DNA of 64,000 nt from Rallus limicola (lineage: Eukaryota > Chordata > Aves > Gruiformes > Rallidae). A program made the position numbers and the translations under genes. The stretch is taken from NCBI GenBank assembly GCA_022605955.1, contig JAKCOZ010000008.1, positions 5,210,001 through 5,274,000 on the forward strand. Reading direction: 5' to 3'. The notes below the pieces were generated by a model. It was given only the letters and a program-made list of their open reading frames with translations, made no database searches and had not been told where the DNA came from. This document shows, piece after piece, positions 24,246 to 37,440 of this stretch. Each line of letters begins with the position of its first letter. Position 1 is the stretch's first letter.

Positions 24246-27200
24246 GGCTTGTGTGAGCTGTATGTGGTGAGCTCTGTCTGGTTCTGCAGGAGTTAAAAAG
24301 GAATAGAGTCAGTGCCACACTGCATAAATTACTGTAATGGACATTTTGGGGGGGGGTTGTGGGTTTGGATTTTTTTTATTTTTTTTTTTTATAAAATCTT
24401 CAGATGCATTTGCAAATATTCTGCAGATCAGGGGTTAGTAAGTTGCATTTCTGGAGTGACCCTTACTTCAGAGCTTGCACCTGCTGTAAGTGAGCTCTCT
24501 AAAATTCCCTGGCATTCTTCCTCACAGTGTGAGAAATTCTGTAACGTCTTTAAAGTGCCTATTTCATATTTCCCTGCCTAGTTATTCCTAATGAAGTGCA
24601 TGAATTCATAATGCATATTGAGATAACATTAAGATTTTTAGCCTAAAGCAGGAAAAAGCAGAATGGCAAATACTTGGCCTTTGCTGATAACTTGGTTGGT
24701 TGTAAAGGGAAGGTCAAAATTCATATGCTTTACAATGAATTTCTAGCAACTGTCAGCTGCTTCCCAAGACCTCATGTCACCCTACTTACACGTGATTTTT
24801 GTACTTAATCTCTACATTAAAGAATTTATGAGAGTTATAAATCTCCCTTTACCTCATGGGTAAGATGTGCTGTCTCACAGCCCTTTAATATATATATCAG
24901 CTCATGCTTTTCAGAAGTTGTGTAGATAGTTATGTATTAGCCTAAATGTTCCTATCCACTTCGATTTGGGAGGCTGGACTGAAACTATGCTTTGTTTTAA
25001 AGGATGTTCTAACATATACTTTGAGCACATGGTTATAGATGGTTTTAAAATACACTTTTTTTAAATAAGGAAAGCAACAATTCCTGTAGATATTAATCAA
25101 AACTGCTGAAACTATTTTCAGAAATTGCTTAGGTGTCTGGAAAGCTGTCTTATTAGAAGGCAAGGATGATGAATAACTGCTGTCCTGCATATCTTCTTTC
25201 ATGCCATAGCACTTTTCATTTACAGATCTCAAAATGCTTTCTTTTCAGTGACTCAGGCACTTTCATGAGCTGTCTCTGTTATGGACAGCTGTGTCAGATG
25301 AGTGACTTCTTGTTAATGACTGGCAGAGGTAGTAGGAAATCCCCCTCATGATACTTAAGAGTTTAGAAAGATACAGATATCTCCTTTGAAATGAAAATGC
25401 ATTTTACTATTGTCTGTAATGCGACATTTCTTCTTTGAATATGTTCACATACAGTAAATTAATTTCTTTCAATAATCAGAGGGAGGAGTTACTTGCTTGC
25501 TCACTGATAACATTAGAAACCTGTATTGGAGATAACTGGATCAAGTTGTTCATAATGCATAGGGTTGTTTTTCAGCCAAAAGTATTGTATGACAAACCCC
25601 AGGCCAGAAAAAAGACTTTGGGATGCAGGTGAGCCAAGTGAGATGGTCTTCACTATAGTATTTGTTTTCAAGAGGAGCATTCCCAGCTATGACTGTCCAA
25701 ACCAGTGCTTGTTAGTATTGTACTGTAACATGTTTGTAAATATTTTGGTGAAGTGATATATGGCAGGAATACATCAGATATGCCTATAACATACATACAA
25801 GTGGGAATAGGTTAGCACATCTACGTAGCCCAGCTGGTTTTTGTACAGTTCCTGGGCAGGCAGCTGGCGGCTGTGTGGCAGCAGGAGCCTGATGCTAATG
25901 CTCCCAGCAGTGCTCATCAGCCCAAGCACAAACTGGCTGCAGCTGCAGCTCTTCAGGTCCCCGTTCATTTGGGGTTAGCTCAGAGCTGGCTTGTGAGGGC
26001 TAGGTGCTCCCCTTAGCTATTCAGTGTGGCAGGATTCAGCACAGCTCTCCAGCCTTACAATGCATTGCTCTTATTTTCCTGCTTGCCCAGTTATCTTCAC
26101 ATACAGGCCAGTATGCTGCAATGTGGTACATGGCTGTGTGTCTCTACATGAAGAATCTTTCAGAAAGCTCCTGTGTCATTATCACAGGTGAGAGCTGGCA
26201 CCTGGGGTAGATGTAGAGCAGCTGATGTGCTGCCCTTGTCCAGGTGCTCCTGCCCTCCCTGCAGGGCTTGTTTTCTGTGGGGGAACACGTCAGGAGTTGC
26301 TTTGATATTGATATTGTGCCTTAAATTAGTGCAAAAAAAAAATTATGATCATCTTTATGTGAGCAATGGGAACTGGACTGTAGTCTCCCATTCCCTTGTC
26401 TAGCTTCCACATTTCTTCCACTTTGGGAGCACCCAGAAACACAACCTCATTTACCATTTACACATATTTTTCAGTGTTTTTTACTCATCAATATTTGCAT
26501 TCAAAGAGTGAGTACTGCAGCTGATCATTCTATTGATCTTCTCCAAAAAAATATTTTAACAGTGAAAGTTGATTAAATTTAACTGAAGTGGCAGAAACAA
26601 GATGTAATGAGGTCTCAGACTTTTTTCTCCCTCTTGGGTTTTGTTTGCTGAAATCCTAATAGCTTCAGCATAAATGAGAGAAAGCCAGGTGGATAGGAAA
26701 AAGCAATACAATGTTGTAGAATTAGTTTGAATTTCTTTTTCATAGCATATGTTTGCCATCCTGGCATCTTACTGTGTACATTTAGAGGATGGAGTACTCA
26801 AATAAGCTGAGCTCTTTTCCCTTCACATTGATCCAGTTGAGTTCCACATAACCTATCAACTGGTCAAAAGCTCATTACTGTGTTGAGCTAGCAGTTCTCC
26901 TGTTAAATGTGATGAACCTGTACGCTCTAAGGCATTTTAAATCTTTTTTTTTTTTTTGTTTTGTTCTATCCAGAGAAATAAGGGAGCATATATCACTTCT
27001 GTAGGACCATACATTTCCTAAGGTTCACACAAATCAGTTAAAAAATGAAAGTGTAAGTACAGCCTTCATTTCCTTGCTGAATCAGTAACATGTTCATGTC
27101 AAGGAAGGAGGGGAACAGCAGCAAATAGTGTTCCAAGAGCACAGAGATGTGTGAACCTAGAGTTAAGCTGAAACAAGGGGACAACTAACTGTCCCCAAAC

Positions 27201-28619
27201 CAGATCTGGCCCAGCTTGTGCTTGGCTCTGGCCACATCTGTCATTTGTTGTGTCTGGCCTCAGGGCAGCCCTCAGGAGGAGGGTGGTTAGAGCATTTAGG
27301 GACCTGTATGCTCCAGCACATCTGGCATTGTAGTAGGCCTCTGGCACGTGTAGTTAGGTTTGTCTGGCAGCTCTATATGCAGGAGGTTGGCTTTGAGGGC
27401 AGACATGCCTACAGCTGTTCTGGAGTCTGCCCTGTACAGGCAGCCTCAGATCTGTTCTGTCTTGCTTCCAGAGCTACGTGTATCCCATCTTTGGGACTGC
27501 CTGTGAGCTGAGTAACTTGAAAGCAGTGGGGAGTCAGCACTTTGTCTAAGCATAAAAGGTCGTGTGACTGACTTTTAAAGGGCTTCCCAGTGCAGCTCTC
27601 ATAAGAAGCAAATAAAGCTTGATGATACGTCATTTTTCACAGGGTATTGAGGTAAATATCATATTGCTCAGAGACAGACTGCTCTGATTGCTTCTGTTTG
27701 GAATAACATAGATTTTAGCTGCCCTGCCACCAAGAAGTTTCTGTGCAAAACTGCACAGATCATTAACACACTTGTGCCACTGGAAATTTATGAGACCTTG
27801 CTGGGTATGCTGTATAGGGCAATGGCATTGTAGAATCCTGCAGCTTCAGATGGTCATTGCTTAAAATTAAACTTGACCAATCAAAATGATATTAAATATT
27901 ATTCTCAGGCAAAAGCTTGTTCTAAGCAAAATTGCAGCTAGGGGTCTCTGTGCACATGTAGGAAGCAGTTAAATGGCAGGCTAAAATGAGTATCAGAATT
28001 CATTTGTCACTCTCAGAAGTTTCTCTAATAGTATAGTGGGAAGATTTTCTGATTCCAGATAGGTAAAATGCAGGTTTAATGTTTCTATGGCACGTACACT
28101 TAGGCTTACTCCTGCTAAGCATCTTTCCTCTGTGTGGCTCTTCATTATGCATCTACCAGAACAGAAATGATTGTCTCAGGCGTGTCATTCATTGGCACCT
28201 CTGGGAATTAAGGTGCTCTTCATTGGTTGCCTGGCAAGGAAGTCCTACAGAGTATGGCTCTGTAGTTGAGTTTGCCCTATGGCTGCAACCACACCTACCA
28301 CCCTCTCTCTGTTGTTACTCTGCTTTCGGAGTGTTTTACCAGAAAGTGTCAGTTAATGTGAGGCAAAGAGCTGATTTTTAGCCCTTTCTTAGTGGTGTAG
28401 TATCTTTCTTTCTGCAGGTCTCCATATCTTTCCCACCGCAGAGGATTTACAATGACACATGTCCATCTTTGGCTAGAGGCAGTAATACTTCCTCTCAGGA
28501 AAGGAATTGTCTTCAGAAAGAAAGTTGGACTCATCAAAGTGCAATATTACTAATTTGGACTTTTTCAGCAGGAAACATAGTGTGAAAAGATGGATGCACT
28601 TGTGTAAGAGCTAGGAACT
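24246..28619. other. Non-coding stretch with homopolymer runs
   Basis: A G9 run (24348-24356) is followed closely by T-rich runs (24370-24391). Another T-run lies at about 26945-26957. Frames of up to about 100 codons occur with no domain. No other element was recognised. Confidence 0.5.
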
Positions 28620-28690
28620 CAGCACCCAGTCATTTGCATGGATCTGTGGCACAGCCAGGAACAGAACTGCAGTCTCTTAATCTGGAGGTC
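28620..28690 (-). mobile_element. Possible ancient MIR-like SINE fragment
   Basis: The plus strand reads CTGTGGCACAGCCAGGA followed by ACAGAACTGCAGTCTC. This resembles the reverse complement of the MIR core region around its tRNA-like part (GTGGCAGAGCCRGGA...). The match is short and eroded, and the upstream TTGCCCAAGG block is not clear. Confidence 0.3.
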
Positions 28691-28699
28691 AGTGGGGGT

Positions 28700-29154
28700 T
28701 TAAGACAGGCAGTGTTCCCTGATAATATTATTCCGTAATAGTGTCTGTGTTTTCCAGATTGAAATTAAAATGAATTGTTAAAAAATGCCTGCAGTAGAGA
28801 GTGTGGTAAGTACCCAAGAGTGAACAGAGAAGCCATGTAAATCTCTTGGATTGGTTTAGCCCCCAGTGGCTGAGATTTTTTAGATCAAAGAAATGGAAAA
28901 GAATATAGAAGTAGGAACATGACAGCTCCCCAAATGTAACTGCTTCAGGTTTCTCTTTTTGCAGGGAAGCTGACTCACAATGAAGGGAATGTGTTTTCTC
29001 CTTTCATTCTTTCTGTATTTTTGGATCTGAAGATTGTTAGTTTCTCTTTGAAGAGTTTATAGCTTCATGATGAGCTGCAGATGGCTTTTGGAATCAGGGT
29101 GACAATATATCATTCATTATGACACCTTTTGCTGACTAAGAGTGTCTTTTAAAA
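28700..29154. other. Non-coding stretch, no recognisable feature
   Basis: Unique AT-rich sequence between the possible MIR relic and the 3' end of the large CR1. No open frame or repeat was recognised. Confidence 0.5.
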
Positions 29155-29337
29155 ATCATAGAATCACAGAATCGTAGGGGTTGGAAGGGACCTCGAGAGA
29201 TCATCGGATCCAACCCCCCTGCCAAAGCAGCTCCCCAGCTCATATTGCACAGACAGGCGTCCAGATGGGTCTTGAATCTCTTCAGAGAAGGAGACTCCAC
29301 ACCCCCCTGGGCAGCCTGTCCCAGGGCTCCCTCACCC

Positions 29338-29658
29338 TCACTGTGAAAAAGTTCTTTCCCATGTTGGTGCGGAACTTCCTGTGCTCCAACTCACAGCCAT
29401 TGCCCCTTGTCCTGTCTCTACAGACACTGAAAAGGGGCTGGCCAATTCCCCCTGCATCCCATGTTTAAGATATTTATAAATATTAGTTAGGTCCCCCCTT
29501 AGTCTTCTCTTCTCAAGACTGAACAGTCCCAGTTCACTCAACCTCTCCTCATAGGGAAGATGTTCCAGGCCCTTAATCATCTTCGTAGCCCTTCTCTGGA
29601 TTCTCTCCAGGAGATCCCTGGAGATCCTTTTTATTCCAGGGAGCCCAGAACTGGACAC
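29338..29658 (-). pseudogene. CR1 ORF2 C-terminal segment
   Basis: A 106-codon frame with [40 protein letters not shown] and NIYKYLK, the hallmark C-terminal region of avian CR1 ORF2. The last 30 or so residues are out of register; the family's FFTVRV block is visible in another frame just beyond (about 29330-29350). A frameshift therefore lies near 29420-29440. The 3' untranslated part follows. Confidence 0.92.
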
Positions 29659-29689
29659 AGTACTCCAGGTGGGGCCTGACCAGGGCAGA

Positions 29690-29881
29690 TTAGAGGGGGA
29701 GGATCACCTCCTTTGACCTGCTGCCCACACTCCTCCGGATGCATCCCAGGATCCCATTGTCTCTCTCAGCCACCAGGACACACTGCTGGCTCATAGCCAA
29801 CCTGTCATCAACCAGGACCCCCAGGTCCTTCTCCACAGAGCTCTTCTCCAGCAGGTCACCCCCCAGCCTGTACTGATACAA
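29690..29881 (-). pseudogene. CR1 ORF2 post-palm segment
   Basis: This 63-codon frame contains LEKSSVEKDLGVLVDDRLAM and [17 protein letters not shown], diagnostic of the CR1 region downstream of the RT palm. It ends at a TAA right after the last block. The next family block (recognisable as [10 protein letters not shown] in the same strand) follows beyond that stop, so the stop is internal to the ancestral protein. Confidence 0.9.
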
Positions 29882-29921
29882 ATGGTTGTTCCTTCACAGG
29901 TGCAAGATTTTACACTTGTTT

Positions 29922-30185
29922 TTATTGAACTTCATTAGGTTTCTCCCTGCCCAGCTCTCCAGCCTGTCCAGGTCTCACTGGATGGCAGCGCAATGTCATC
30001 AGCTTTGTATCATTGGCACTTGCTGAGGGTGGATGCTGTTCCCTCATCAAGGTCGTCAATGAAGATATTAAACAGGACTGGACCCAACACCGAGCCCTGG
30101 GGAACACCGCTAGGCAGAGGCCTCCAGTCAGATTCTACTCCACTGATCACGACCCTCTGGGCTCAGTCCAACAGCCAATTCCCAC
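29922..30185 (-). pseudogene. CR1 ORF2 RT palm, motifs B-C, broken
   Basis: In the frame after the shift at about 30185 the minus strand reads [14 protein letters not shown] and then FIDDLDEG, the conserved RT motif B and following helix of CR1. An in-frame TGA lies at 30163-30165. Motif C, normally an FADD-type box holding two catalytic aspartates, falls at about 30008-30022. There a short deletion shifts the frame and the first Asp position reads as Asn in the shifted frame. This alone would abolish polymerase activity. The downstream linker to the DLGV block is also frame-disrupted. Confidence 0.85.
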
Positions 30186-30706
30186 CTCACTGTCCACTCA
30201 CCTATCCTATGCTCTCTCAGCTTTGCTATCAGGATGTCATGGGTGACAGTATCAAAAGCCTTGCAGAAGTCAAGGTAGATGACATCCACTGCTCTCCCTC
30301 CATCTACCCAGCCAGTGATGAGATCATAGAAGGCTATGAGATTGGTTGAGCACGATCTCCCCTTGGTGAATCCATGCTGACTACTCCTCATGACCTTCTT
30401 CTCTTCCAATTGCTTGGAGATGGCATCCAGAACAAGCTGTTCCATCACCTTTCCAGGGACAGAAGTGAGGCTGACTGGCCTATAGTTGCTAGGATCCTCC
30501 TTCTTGCCTTTTTTAAAGACAGGAGTGACACTGGCTGTCCTCCAGTCCTCAGGCACTTCTCCTTTTCTCCAAGACCTGTCGAAGATGATAGAGAGTGGCT
30601 CAGCAATCACTTCCACCAGCTCCCTCAGCACATGTGGATGCATCCCATCTGGACCCATGGATTTGTGTGCATTAATCCCTTTGAGATGCTCCTGGACCAC
30701 CCCCAA
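30128..30706 (-). pseudogene. CR1 ORF2 reverse transcriptase, N-terminal part
   Basis: A 192-codon open frame, cut off at its N-terminus by the element's truncation. In order it shows SMGPDGMHPHVLREL (RT motif 0/1 region), EDWRTASVTPVFKKG, SNYRPVSLTSVPGKVMEQ (motif 2 and following), SQHGFTKGRSCSTNLIAF and YLDFCKAFDTVTHDIL (motif A, with its catalytic Asp). After WTVRW at about 30185 the frame departs from the family pattern, and the remaining residues are out-of-frame read-through. The continuing CR1 frame resumes one register away, with a TGA at 30163-30165. The sequence derives from a retrotransposon polymerase and there is no sign of host use. Confidence 0.93.
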
Positions 30707-30712
30707 AATTAA

Positions 30713-33700
30713 TCGTTTGATTAATGCACATTTTTATTAACATTATTAATTCTCAGTCTACTTTGTATATGGAACTGACCTGGAAGAAACTTGCTCAAAA
30801 AAGCATCAAAAATTCTCTAGTAGCATAAAGTGAAGTAGAAGTGTTCTCTCTGCACTGTGTGAACAGTGCTAAGGAAACAGAAAACTTAGCAGAACTGCAT
30901 ATTTCTCATTCTAAAATTAACAGCATGGTTTTTAATGAACAAGGTATGTGAGGAATAAATGTTTTATGTGTTATGTATGATCTCAATCATAATAAGTACA
31001 GGAGAAGTTGTCCTTTTTACTCACAGAATACATACAAGTGCGTGCTGGCACAGGAAGAAGAGACATAGCTGTCACAAGTGACCAACTGTTGCAAACTGCT
31101 CAGTACTTTCCTTTCTCACAGAAGTCCAAGGAGTTAAAGGCATGCTGCACTTTGCAGTGGGCACTTAGCACATCTAATCTAATCCATTTTTAATGTGACT
31201 TTCACTTTGAAGCATCACGCTGTATGGAAAATCCAGATAGAGCAATGTGATGTTATTGCTAATGTTTCAAAATGCAGTGAGGTCACAAAGTACAAAGTCT
31301 TACAGCAACTGCCTCTGACTCTAGATTGACAGCTATAGAAGTTAGCAAGACAGACAAAGTTGTTTCATGAGTTTCAGCATGTTAATGAGTTTGAAATATT
31401 TGCATTTCCAGTTTGCAATAACAGGGTCTCTTCCCCATCAGCAGAGGGTAGAACTGACCCTTCTTACACTGACAGAATAAATACTTTAGCTCTTGACTTT
31501 GCTGGGGCAATTTTGATCCTTGATTCTAATTTTTCTAAAACATTAAATCAAAGGATGTGGTTGTACAGTTGGGCCTCCTCTCTTCACACACAGAAGTACA
31601 CTTACAGCCTTATTTAACTGTATTTCATCTGAACTCAGTCTACTCCCACTGTCTGCATAGTTGAGCTATGTCAAGTATGAGTGCTTCTGTGTGCTTTCAG
31701 TCATTTCCTCCTGGCTTTGGAGGTAGGGAGAAGTGAGAATAACACATACAGCCAGAGATGGACTTCTCACTGTAATTCAGTCCTGCTACTTATTGGTTAA
31801 GAGATGCAAAGGTTGCAGGTGTATGGAGTCATACACTAGGGATTTGTAGTTCTTTGATGTCTAGCTGGCACAACTTCGTCCTGGGGACTTTTCCATCCAA
31901 ACGCAGTTTGGTTTCCCAGTCTACTGCCTCATGCCTCATGATGCTTTGAAGAAAAAAGGAGAATGGAAGCTTGGGTAATTATGGAAGGTCTCAGTCTTAC
32001 TTGGTTGCTCCCAAGTCTTTGAATAATCTGTTTCTTGCAGCTGCTTTTATTGGTTGAAAAAATATTTGGGCTTACCCTGCATTAACTACAGGGATCATGA
32101 TCACTCCTTGATTTGCAAGCTGGTCCCATAGAAACAAAGAGGACCCATTTTCCTTTTCCACATCAAAGCACACTAAGCTTCTTGTCTGTGCCTCATCAAA
32201 GGAATGATTTCAGCACATGTATTCCTCAGAAAATGACAGGAGGTACTAGGAAACAAAATTGGAATGAAACATTAATTTAAAAGAACACAAGCACCCTAAT
32301 TGGAGATTTACTTTAACAGATTTCCTCATGTCTGAAAAATGATGGCTGGGAGCATAATCAGGCTTTCGTCAGGCACCATCTCTGAGTTGTTCATAATAAC
32401 TCTTAAATCCATTCCCTGCCATTTTAAAATTAATTTAGAAGCCATCATCTGTGTGGGTAATCTAAAGGACCACATCTTGATCCTTTGCTCAAGAAGGATG
32501 TATTCATTAAAACTACTAAAAACAACGGAGAACAGAAGGCATGTCAAGGTCACTGTGATATTCTTGTTCTGAAATTTCTGTGTAGTCTGTACAGCATATA
32601 TATAAATCATATCTGGGCCAGCTAAGTTCCACTGACTCAGCTAACGTTACTCCGGGGATGAAGTGGCATAAGGTATCAGTGCTTTCTGACAGAAACCAAA
32701 TACAGTGTGTCTCCAAGGTAGAAAACCATTGCAACAGTGAACATCCCAAATTCTCACCACTCAGGGTTCACAGTGGGTATAAAGACTGTTCCTTACAGCT
32801 GAGGAGTATGGGCTGTCATAGTACAGTCAGCAACGAGAAGCTGCCTCTGTGTCCTTTATAAAAAAAATAATTGTCTCATTAATATTAACAAAAAATACCC
32901 AGCCACATTCTCCTGGTTACATTCAAGACAGTATTGTGAATGTTTGAATATATTGCAGCTTACATGGGCAAAGACATCCAGTACTAATTCTTCTAGAATA
33001 CCCCAATGATGGATTTTTGAGGGTTTATAGAGATTAGAAAAGCCACATTTCAGAGTGACAAGGAGACAGACACACAAACACAGCGTCTGGGATGAAGGAG
33101 CATTTATTAATAAAAAGAGACATCCATACAGTGCTGACTGCAAGCAAGTGATGCACTCCCATGGAGTGGGTGTGAGTTTCCCATGGAATTAAATTAAGTT
33201 CCATTTAATCCTGTTTATTATTTAATTAAAAGGCAGGGTAGCGGGAGACCTGCATCTCCTCTGTTGGAGCCCTTCACTTTTTAGTACTCAGCTTTGTGTC
33301 ATGCAGTACGAGGTGGAAAGCAGCTGCCCAGGCAGTGTCCTGAATTTCAGGGCACAGTGACACTGCTGTGTGTTCATTGAAAGGATGTATATTATTGCAT
33401 CTTGTTGCCTCATAACTAATGCTCAGGAGGAGAAAATAAGGAAGGCAAACAAAGGACTTCATTAAGGTGGACAGACAATGTAATCAGAACAGTATTTATA
33501 CTGGGGGGCTGCTTCAGAAGTTTCTTTTCTCACTTTATTTATCTAGACCTTAGCTACCCCTTCATCCAGATTTACTGCAAGCTCCAGATCTGAAATTATA
33601 GCTGCAGCAAAGCCTAAACTAAGCTTTTAATAACAAATCCATTTGGGAAAAAAAACCCAAACCTTTTTATCTGGACTTTGCAAGAGAAACAGAGGAACTT

Positions 33701-36700
33701 GACCCCAGCCTCCTGAGACAGACAATAAGTGATGGGTGGATGGCACGTGGCACAATAGCAAAGTTTTACATAGCATTAAAAGTTAGGATGCTTATTCTGA
33801 GAATTCATCTTTTTCCTTCTTAATCTCTGTATTTCCTTAAGGAAAATGCTATAAAATGTCTGTGTTCTTTGGTCAGGTTTCTGATTAAATTCTGCCATTT
33901 CATTTGAAGCAGGTAAGGAATTTTCCCATAAACTTCCCACTATTGCTACAGGTATTTTAGCAAGGTAATCTTTGCATTAGTTTTTCAGGTGTTTGAGCTT
34001 AGAAGGTTAGTAGAGAGGTTATCTTCTAGTTTAGCTCTTCAGCACAGTGGGCAGGACAGCCTGTTGTGCTACTTTAGTAATAGTTTCCATAACCTTCACT
34101 TCTTCAGTCACAGCCCAATGATGCAGTCTCATTTCTTTCTTATTACCTGATTTAGGGGCCTGCCTAAAAGCAAGCTTTTCCAAAGATTAAGTTAGACTAG
34201 ACTGAGATGATGCAAGGCAGTATGACAACATGGTGAACAGGATATCTTTTTTCAAGAGAAGATTCCCTTTCATTAGAAGATTCCCCCTAATGAATTTAGC
34301 AGCTTAAGCAGCATTTTCAGTTTGGGAATGATGGGAGGGTGCAGACTTCTACCACAACAGTGGCAACTAGAAGAATTGGTTTGAATTTTGTTTGTCTTGG
34401 AATTTTCTATCTTTTGGATGTAGATCATGTGATAGCTCCCCCTGTTTTGTTTGACCCCAGGACTAGAGATATCCTGGGATATCACTTTTTGTGTAATGCT
34501 TTCCTCTACTGCACTAGTAGCTATTTCCAAACACAATGGAAAATGATGACTAATCATCGAAGCTGAGGCTACCTTACAGGCTGTCCCTGCCTTTATTCAC
34601 CCTCTTGAAAGAACATCTGGGACTCTTTTTCCAGCAGTGCTTTGATTTTTAGCTCAGGAGGAACGGGGGCAGGATGTTCTCTGTGAATCAGCCCTAACCC
34701 CTGTTGGTCTGACAAAGCAAAACCCGAGTTTTTTGACCTTGTTGGCAAGTCTTTTCTGTTTATTCATGAATTTTACTGTGGTCAGGACATGGGAAAGATT
34801 TTGGCTTTACATGTTTGCACTGGAAAATGCTCCTGCTTTTGTTCATTCAAATGGAGAAAAGGTTTTTGTTCTCCTCCTTGTACTGTGAGTATAAGAGGAA
34901 ACTGCCTCTATTTCCATTGCTGTTTCTACATTGCCATGGGAACAGATTCGAAGTGCTGCATCCATTAAATCACTTAATTGAAAAATGGCAGTTTATCCAT
35001 TCAAACTGCACTTTTGCCACCGCTCTGTGTATGTCTACATGGCACAATGTAGGTTTTGGAGCCAGTTTGGTCCCAGAAGTGATATAACAGCTTTACTGCA
35101 CTTGGGTACGATAGGTTGGGATAAATAGCATAGGCAGGGCATCGTGCTGACATGCTGTGCTGCCAACTCAGGCTTGTGTGAGGGGATTCAGTGAGTTCAG
35201 GTATACACACTGATAGAGTGTGACCCAATGTAACACTGTGTGCCATTGCACAGGACCTCTCCTAAGACTTCTCATAGCATTTTGCATTCAGGTAGTTCCA
35301 TGTGCAAAAATTCAACGTCCTACCTACTTTTTTGTTCATTTTGATGTTGGTTTCTACCTCTGGAACGCTATATCAGACTTCATTTTACTGGAATGAAGCT
35401 TCTAAATGTAATTCTTGTGGAGTATAGTAATTACTGCTTGTTAAGCATGCAGTCAGGAGAGAGTGAGGCACAAATTGAGGCAAAATGAGGCATCCTAGAG
35501 AAACTGCCTGCTTGTATTCGTGACTGCACAATACTGAATTGCCAAAGAATTTCAAAGTATGTTAAAATGATAAAATCTATCAATACTGTATGAATGTACT
35601 AGGTCTTTTTCCTTCTCTTTTCCTTTTTAAAGACTACCTCAAGAATGAAGAACAGAGGGCTAATCTTTGAGTACATTCATATTTCAAATGAGCCCCAGTT
35701 CATAGCCTGTTAACCTCGCCTGCAGGAGCTGCTGGTACTAGCATTTTCTCTGAGGAATAGCATTACTGTTTCAGGTTCTCCATTTGAACAGAGAGAGAAT
35801 GTAGAATATCAATTACAGAAGTTTATGGAGGGGTAAATACTTGATAAGTACTTGATAAATGCTGTTATCTTACTGTTAGTTTGTCTTTGTCACCCTTGGT
35901 GCTGTAGGTGTTTCAAGTAAGATTGTTGGCTGGGTTCAAAAGAGCTGTGACTCTGCAACCAGACTGGAGAAGGTGTAAAATCATATCTAAGTTACCAAAG
36001 GAGTAAGAGGAGGAAGGAAAGAAGAAAAGAGCAGTTGTTTCTCCCCCTTTTCCTTGCATTACTATTGACATCTCCCTCTTTAGTACTGCTAACCTTTCTC
36101 TGGCAGTCAGTAAAATGTTATGTCTCTTTGTCTCTTGGACAGACAAGTGTAGGCTAATTTCCAGATACCTGCCAAGGTAAATAATTTAAAACTCTGCAGA
36201 GAATTTATGATTTTTTAAAAACTGTTTAAGCAGTTACTTGGCAATTTATGAAGAGGGAGCTGGGTACAAGGGAGAAGCCCAATGGTAGTTAATAATCAAG
36301 TGTTGGAAAAAAATGAAGGAATCTCCTAATGATCCTAGAAGGCAAAATCATGGAAAAGACTAAGCCCAAAATAGTGGTTGAAATACTTTTTCACTCCCTC
36401 CAGGTCTGTGGTAGCAATCACTCATCAGAAGGCAAGGAAAGAATAAGTTTTGTGTTTTCTGTGAACCTCAGTCTTGTTCTAGAGTACCTAAGGACTTCAC
36501 TGGTGTGATTTCCTAACTATTAGTGGCTGTCTGTAAGATTTCATGAGTTATATCCCAAGGGAGAGGAGAAAAATGAGCATAGCAATTACCTTTACAGTGA
36601 AAAAATGTGAAAGATCTAGTGGATACTAGAGCAGTCAGTCAAATTTTGATTCCTTACGGATTTTGAGCTAAGACAATCACATCTTTTATCTTGACAAATA

Positions 36701-36990
36701 ATGTAATTGTGGTGGAATAACTGAGCTGCTGACGGAATGGAAGTGGTACCTCTGATATATCTGAGAGTTTTTAAGTACTTTTTAGGTAAAGATTGTTTTG
36801 ACAGTGCCAAATGCTATTTCTCATAAGCCAGCTAGGTAAGCTCCTCTAGAAGTCATTGCCATAACACAATAGCTTTTTAAAAAAAAAATTAAAGCCAACT
36901 GTTCACCTGTCTTAGTGGTGAGCAGTACCTTAGTATGGAACTGGGAGGACTTCTGGACTTGGAGCAGACCAGATTTGTTGTATACTCAGT
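30713..36990. other. Non-coding stretch, no recognisable feature
   Basis: About 6 kb of unique AT-rich sequence with frames no longer than 103 codons and no domains. It includes a short 11-bp duplication (TACTTGATAAG/TACTTGATAAA near 35838-35859) and A/T-rich patches. No mobile element or RNA gene was recognised. Confidence 0.5.
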
Positions 36991-37440
36991 TCTGGTCATC
37001 ATTCTTCTTTAACAACTTGGATAATGAAGCACGAAATGCAGTTACAAAATCTGTTATGATTCAAAATGAAGAAGAGGATGAGAATGTAACACTGAAGGAT
37101 GGCATCAGAACAGCAGCTAAACTGGAAATAAAGTGAAGTTCTGTTTTTGGAAATCAAATACGTGTGTACCACAAGGCTTCAGCTACTCAGCTGTGTGCTG
37201 TCTAAATGATGCAGCTTAAAAAAGGCAAATATCACTCCAGAATGTTGTAGGAGGAGTGTCAGATGTAATTACTCTGTGCACCTCAGTGCTAGTGAAGGCT
37301 GGAATCCTGCCTTCAGCTCTGGGCACCACACTTCCAGAAAGAGTTAGGAAGAGCTGAGAGAAGAGTAATGAGACCAGCAGGTGGTTTAGAAGACATGAGA
37401 TTGGAGAAAAAAGAGGATTATTTCTTCCCTCTCAAAGAAA
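36991..37440 (+). mobile_element. Ancient CR1/L3-type LINE relic
   Basis: The plus strand reads FFNNLDNEARNAVTKS at about 37006-37055, resembling the CR1 FINDLDE..CTLSKFADD segment. At 37213-37345 the DNA pattern (aggcaaatatcactccagaa, then ggaggagtgt, then tctgggcaccacactt) matches the CR1 region encoding ILGCIRRSV through CVQFWAPHF. It continues as a rough match to the ERVQRRATKM region until about 37440. Many stops and indels show great age. The strand order of blocks agrees with a single element. Confidence 0.68.

Larger units (their letters stand above)
29155..30712 (-). mobile_element. 5'-truncated CR1 LINE, about 1.56 kb
   Basis: On the minus strand the element starts abruptly near 30712 inside the reverse transcriptase region. 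It runs through the rest of ORF2 to a typical avian CR1 3' end (GGTCCCTTCCAACCCCTACG followed by ATTCTGTG/ATTCTATG octamers at 29155-29172). CR1 mobilises by target-primed reverse transcription, lacks poly-A, and is usually 5'-truncated, as here. Coding remnants in order are the RT fingers/palm (30128-30706), palm end with motif C (30000-30180), the post-palm DLGV region (29690-29881) and the [13 protein letters not shown] region (29338-29658). Multiple frameshifts and stops make it inactive. It is the youngest-looking large repeat in the window. No target-site duplication was detected. Confidence 0.95.

Noticed and set aside
29181..30740. Plus-strand frames of 77-118 codons within the large CR1
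   Set aside because: They are antisense shadows of the minus-strand CR1 ORF2.
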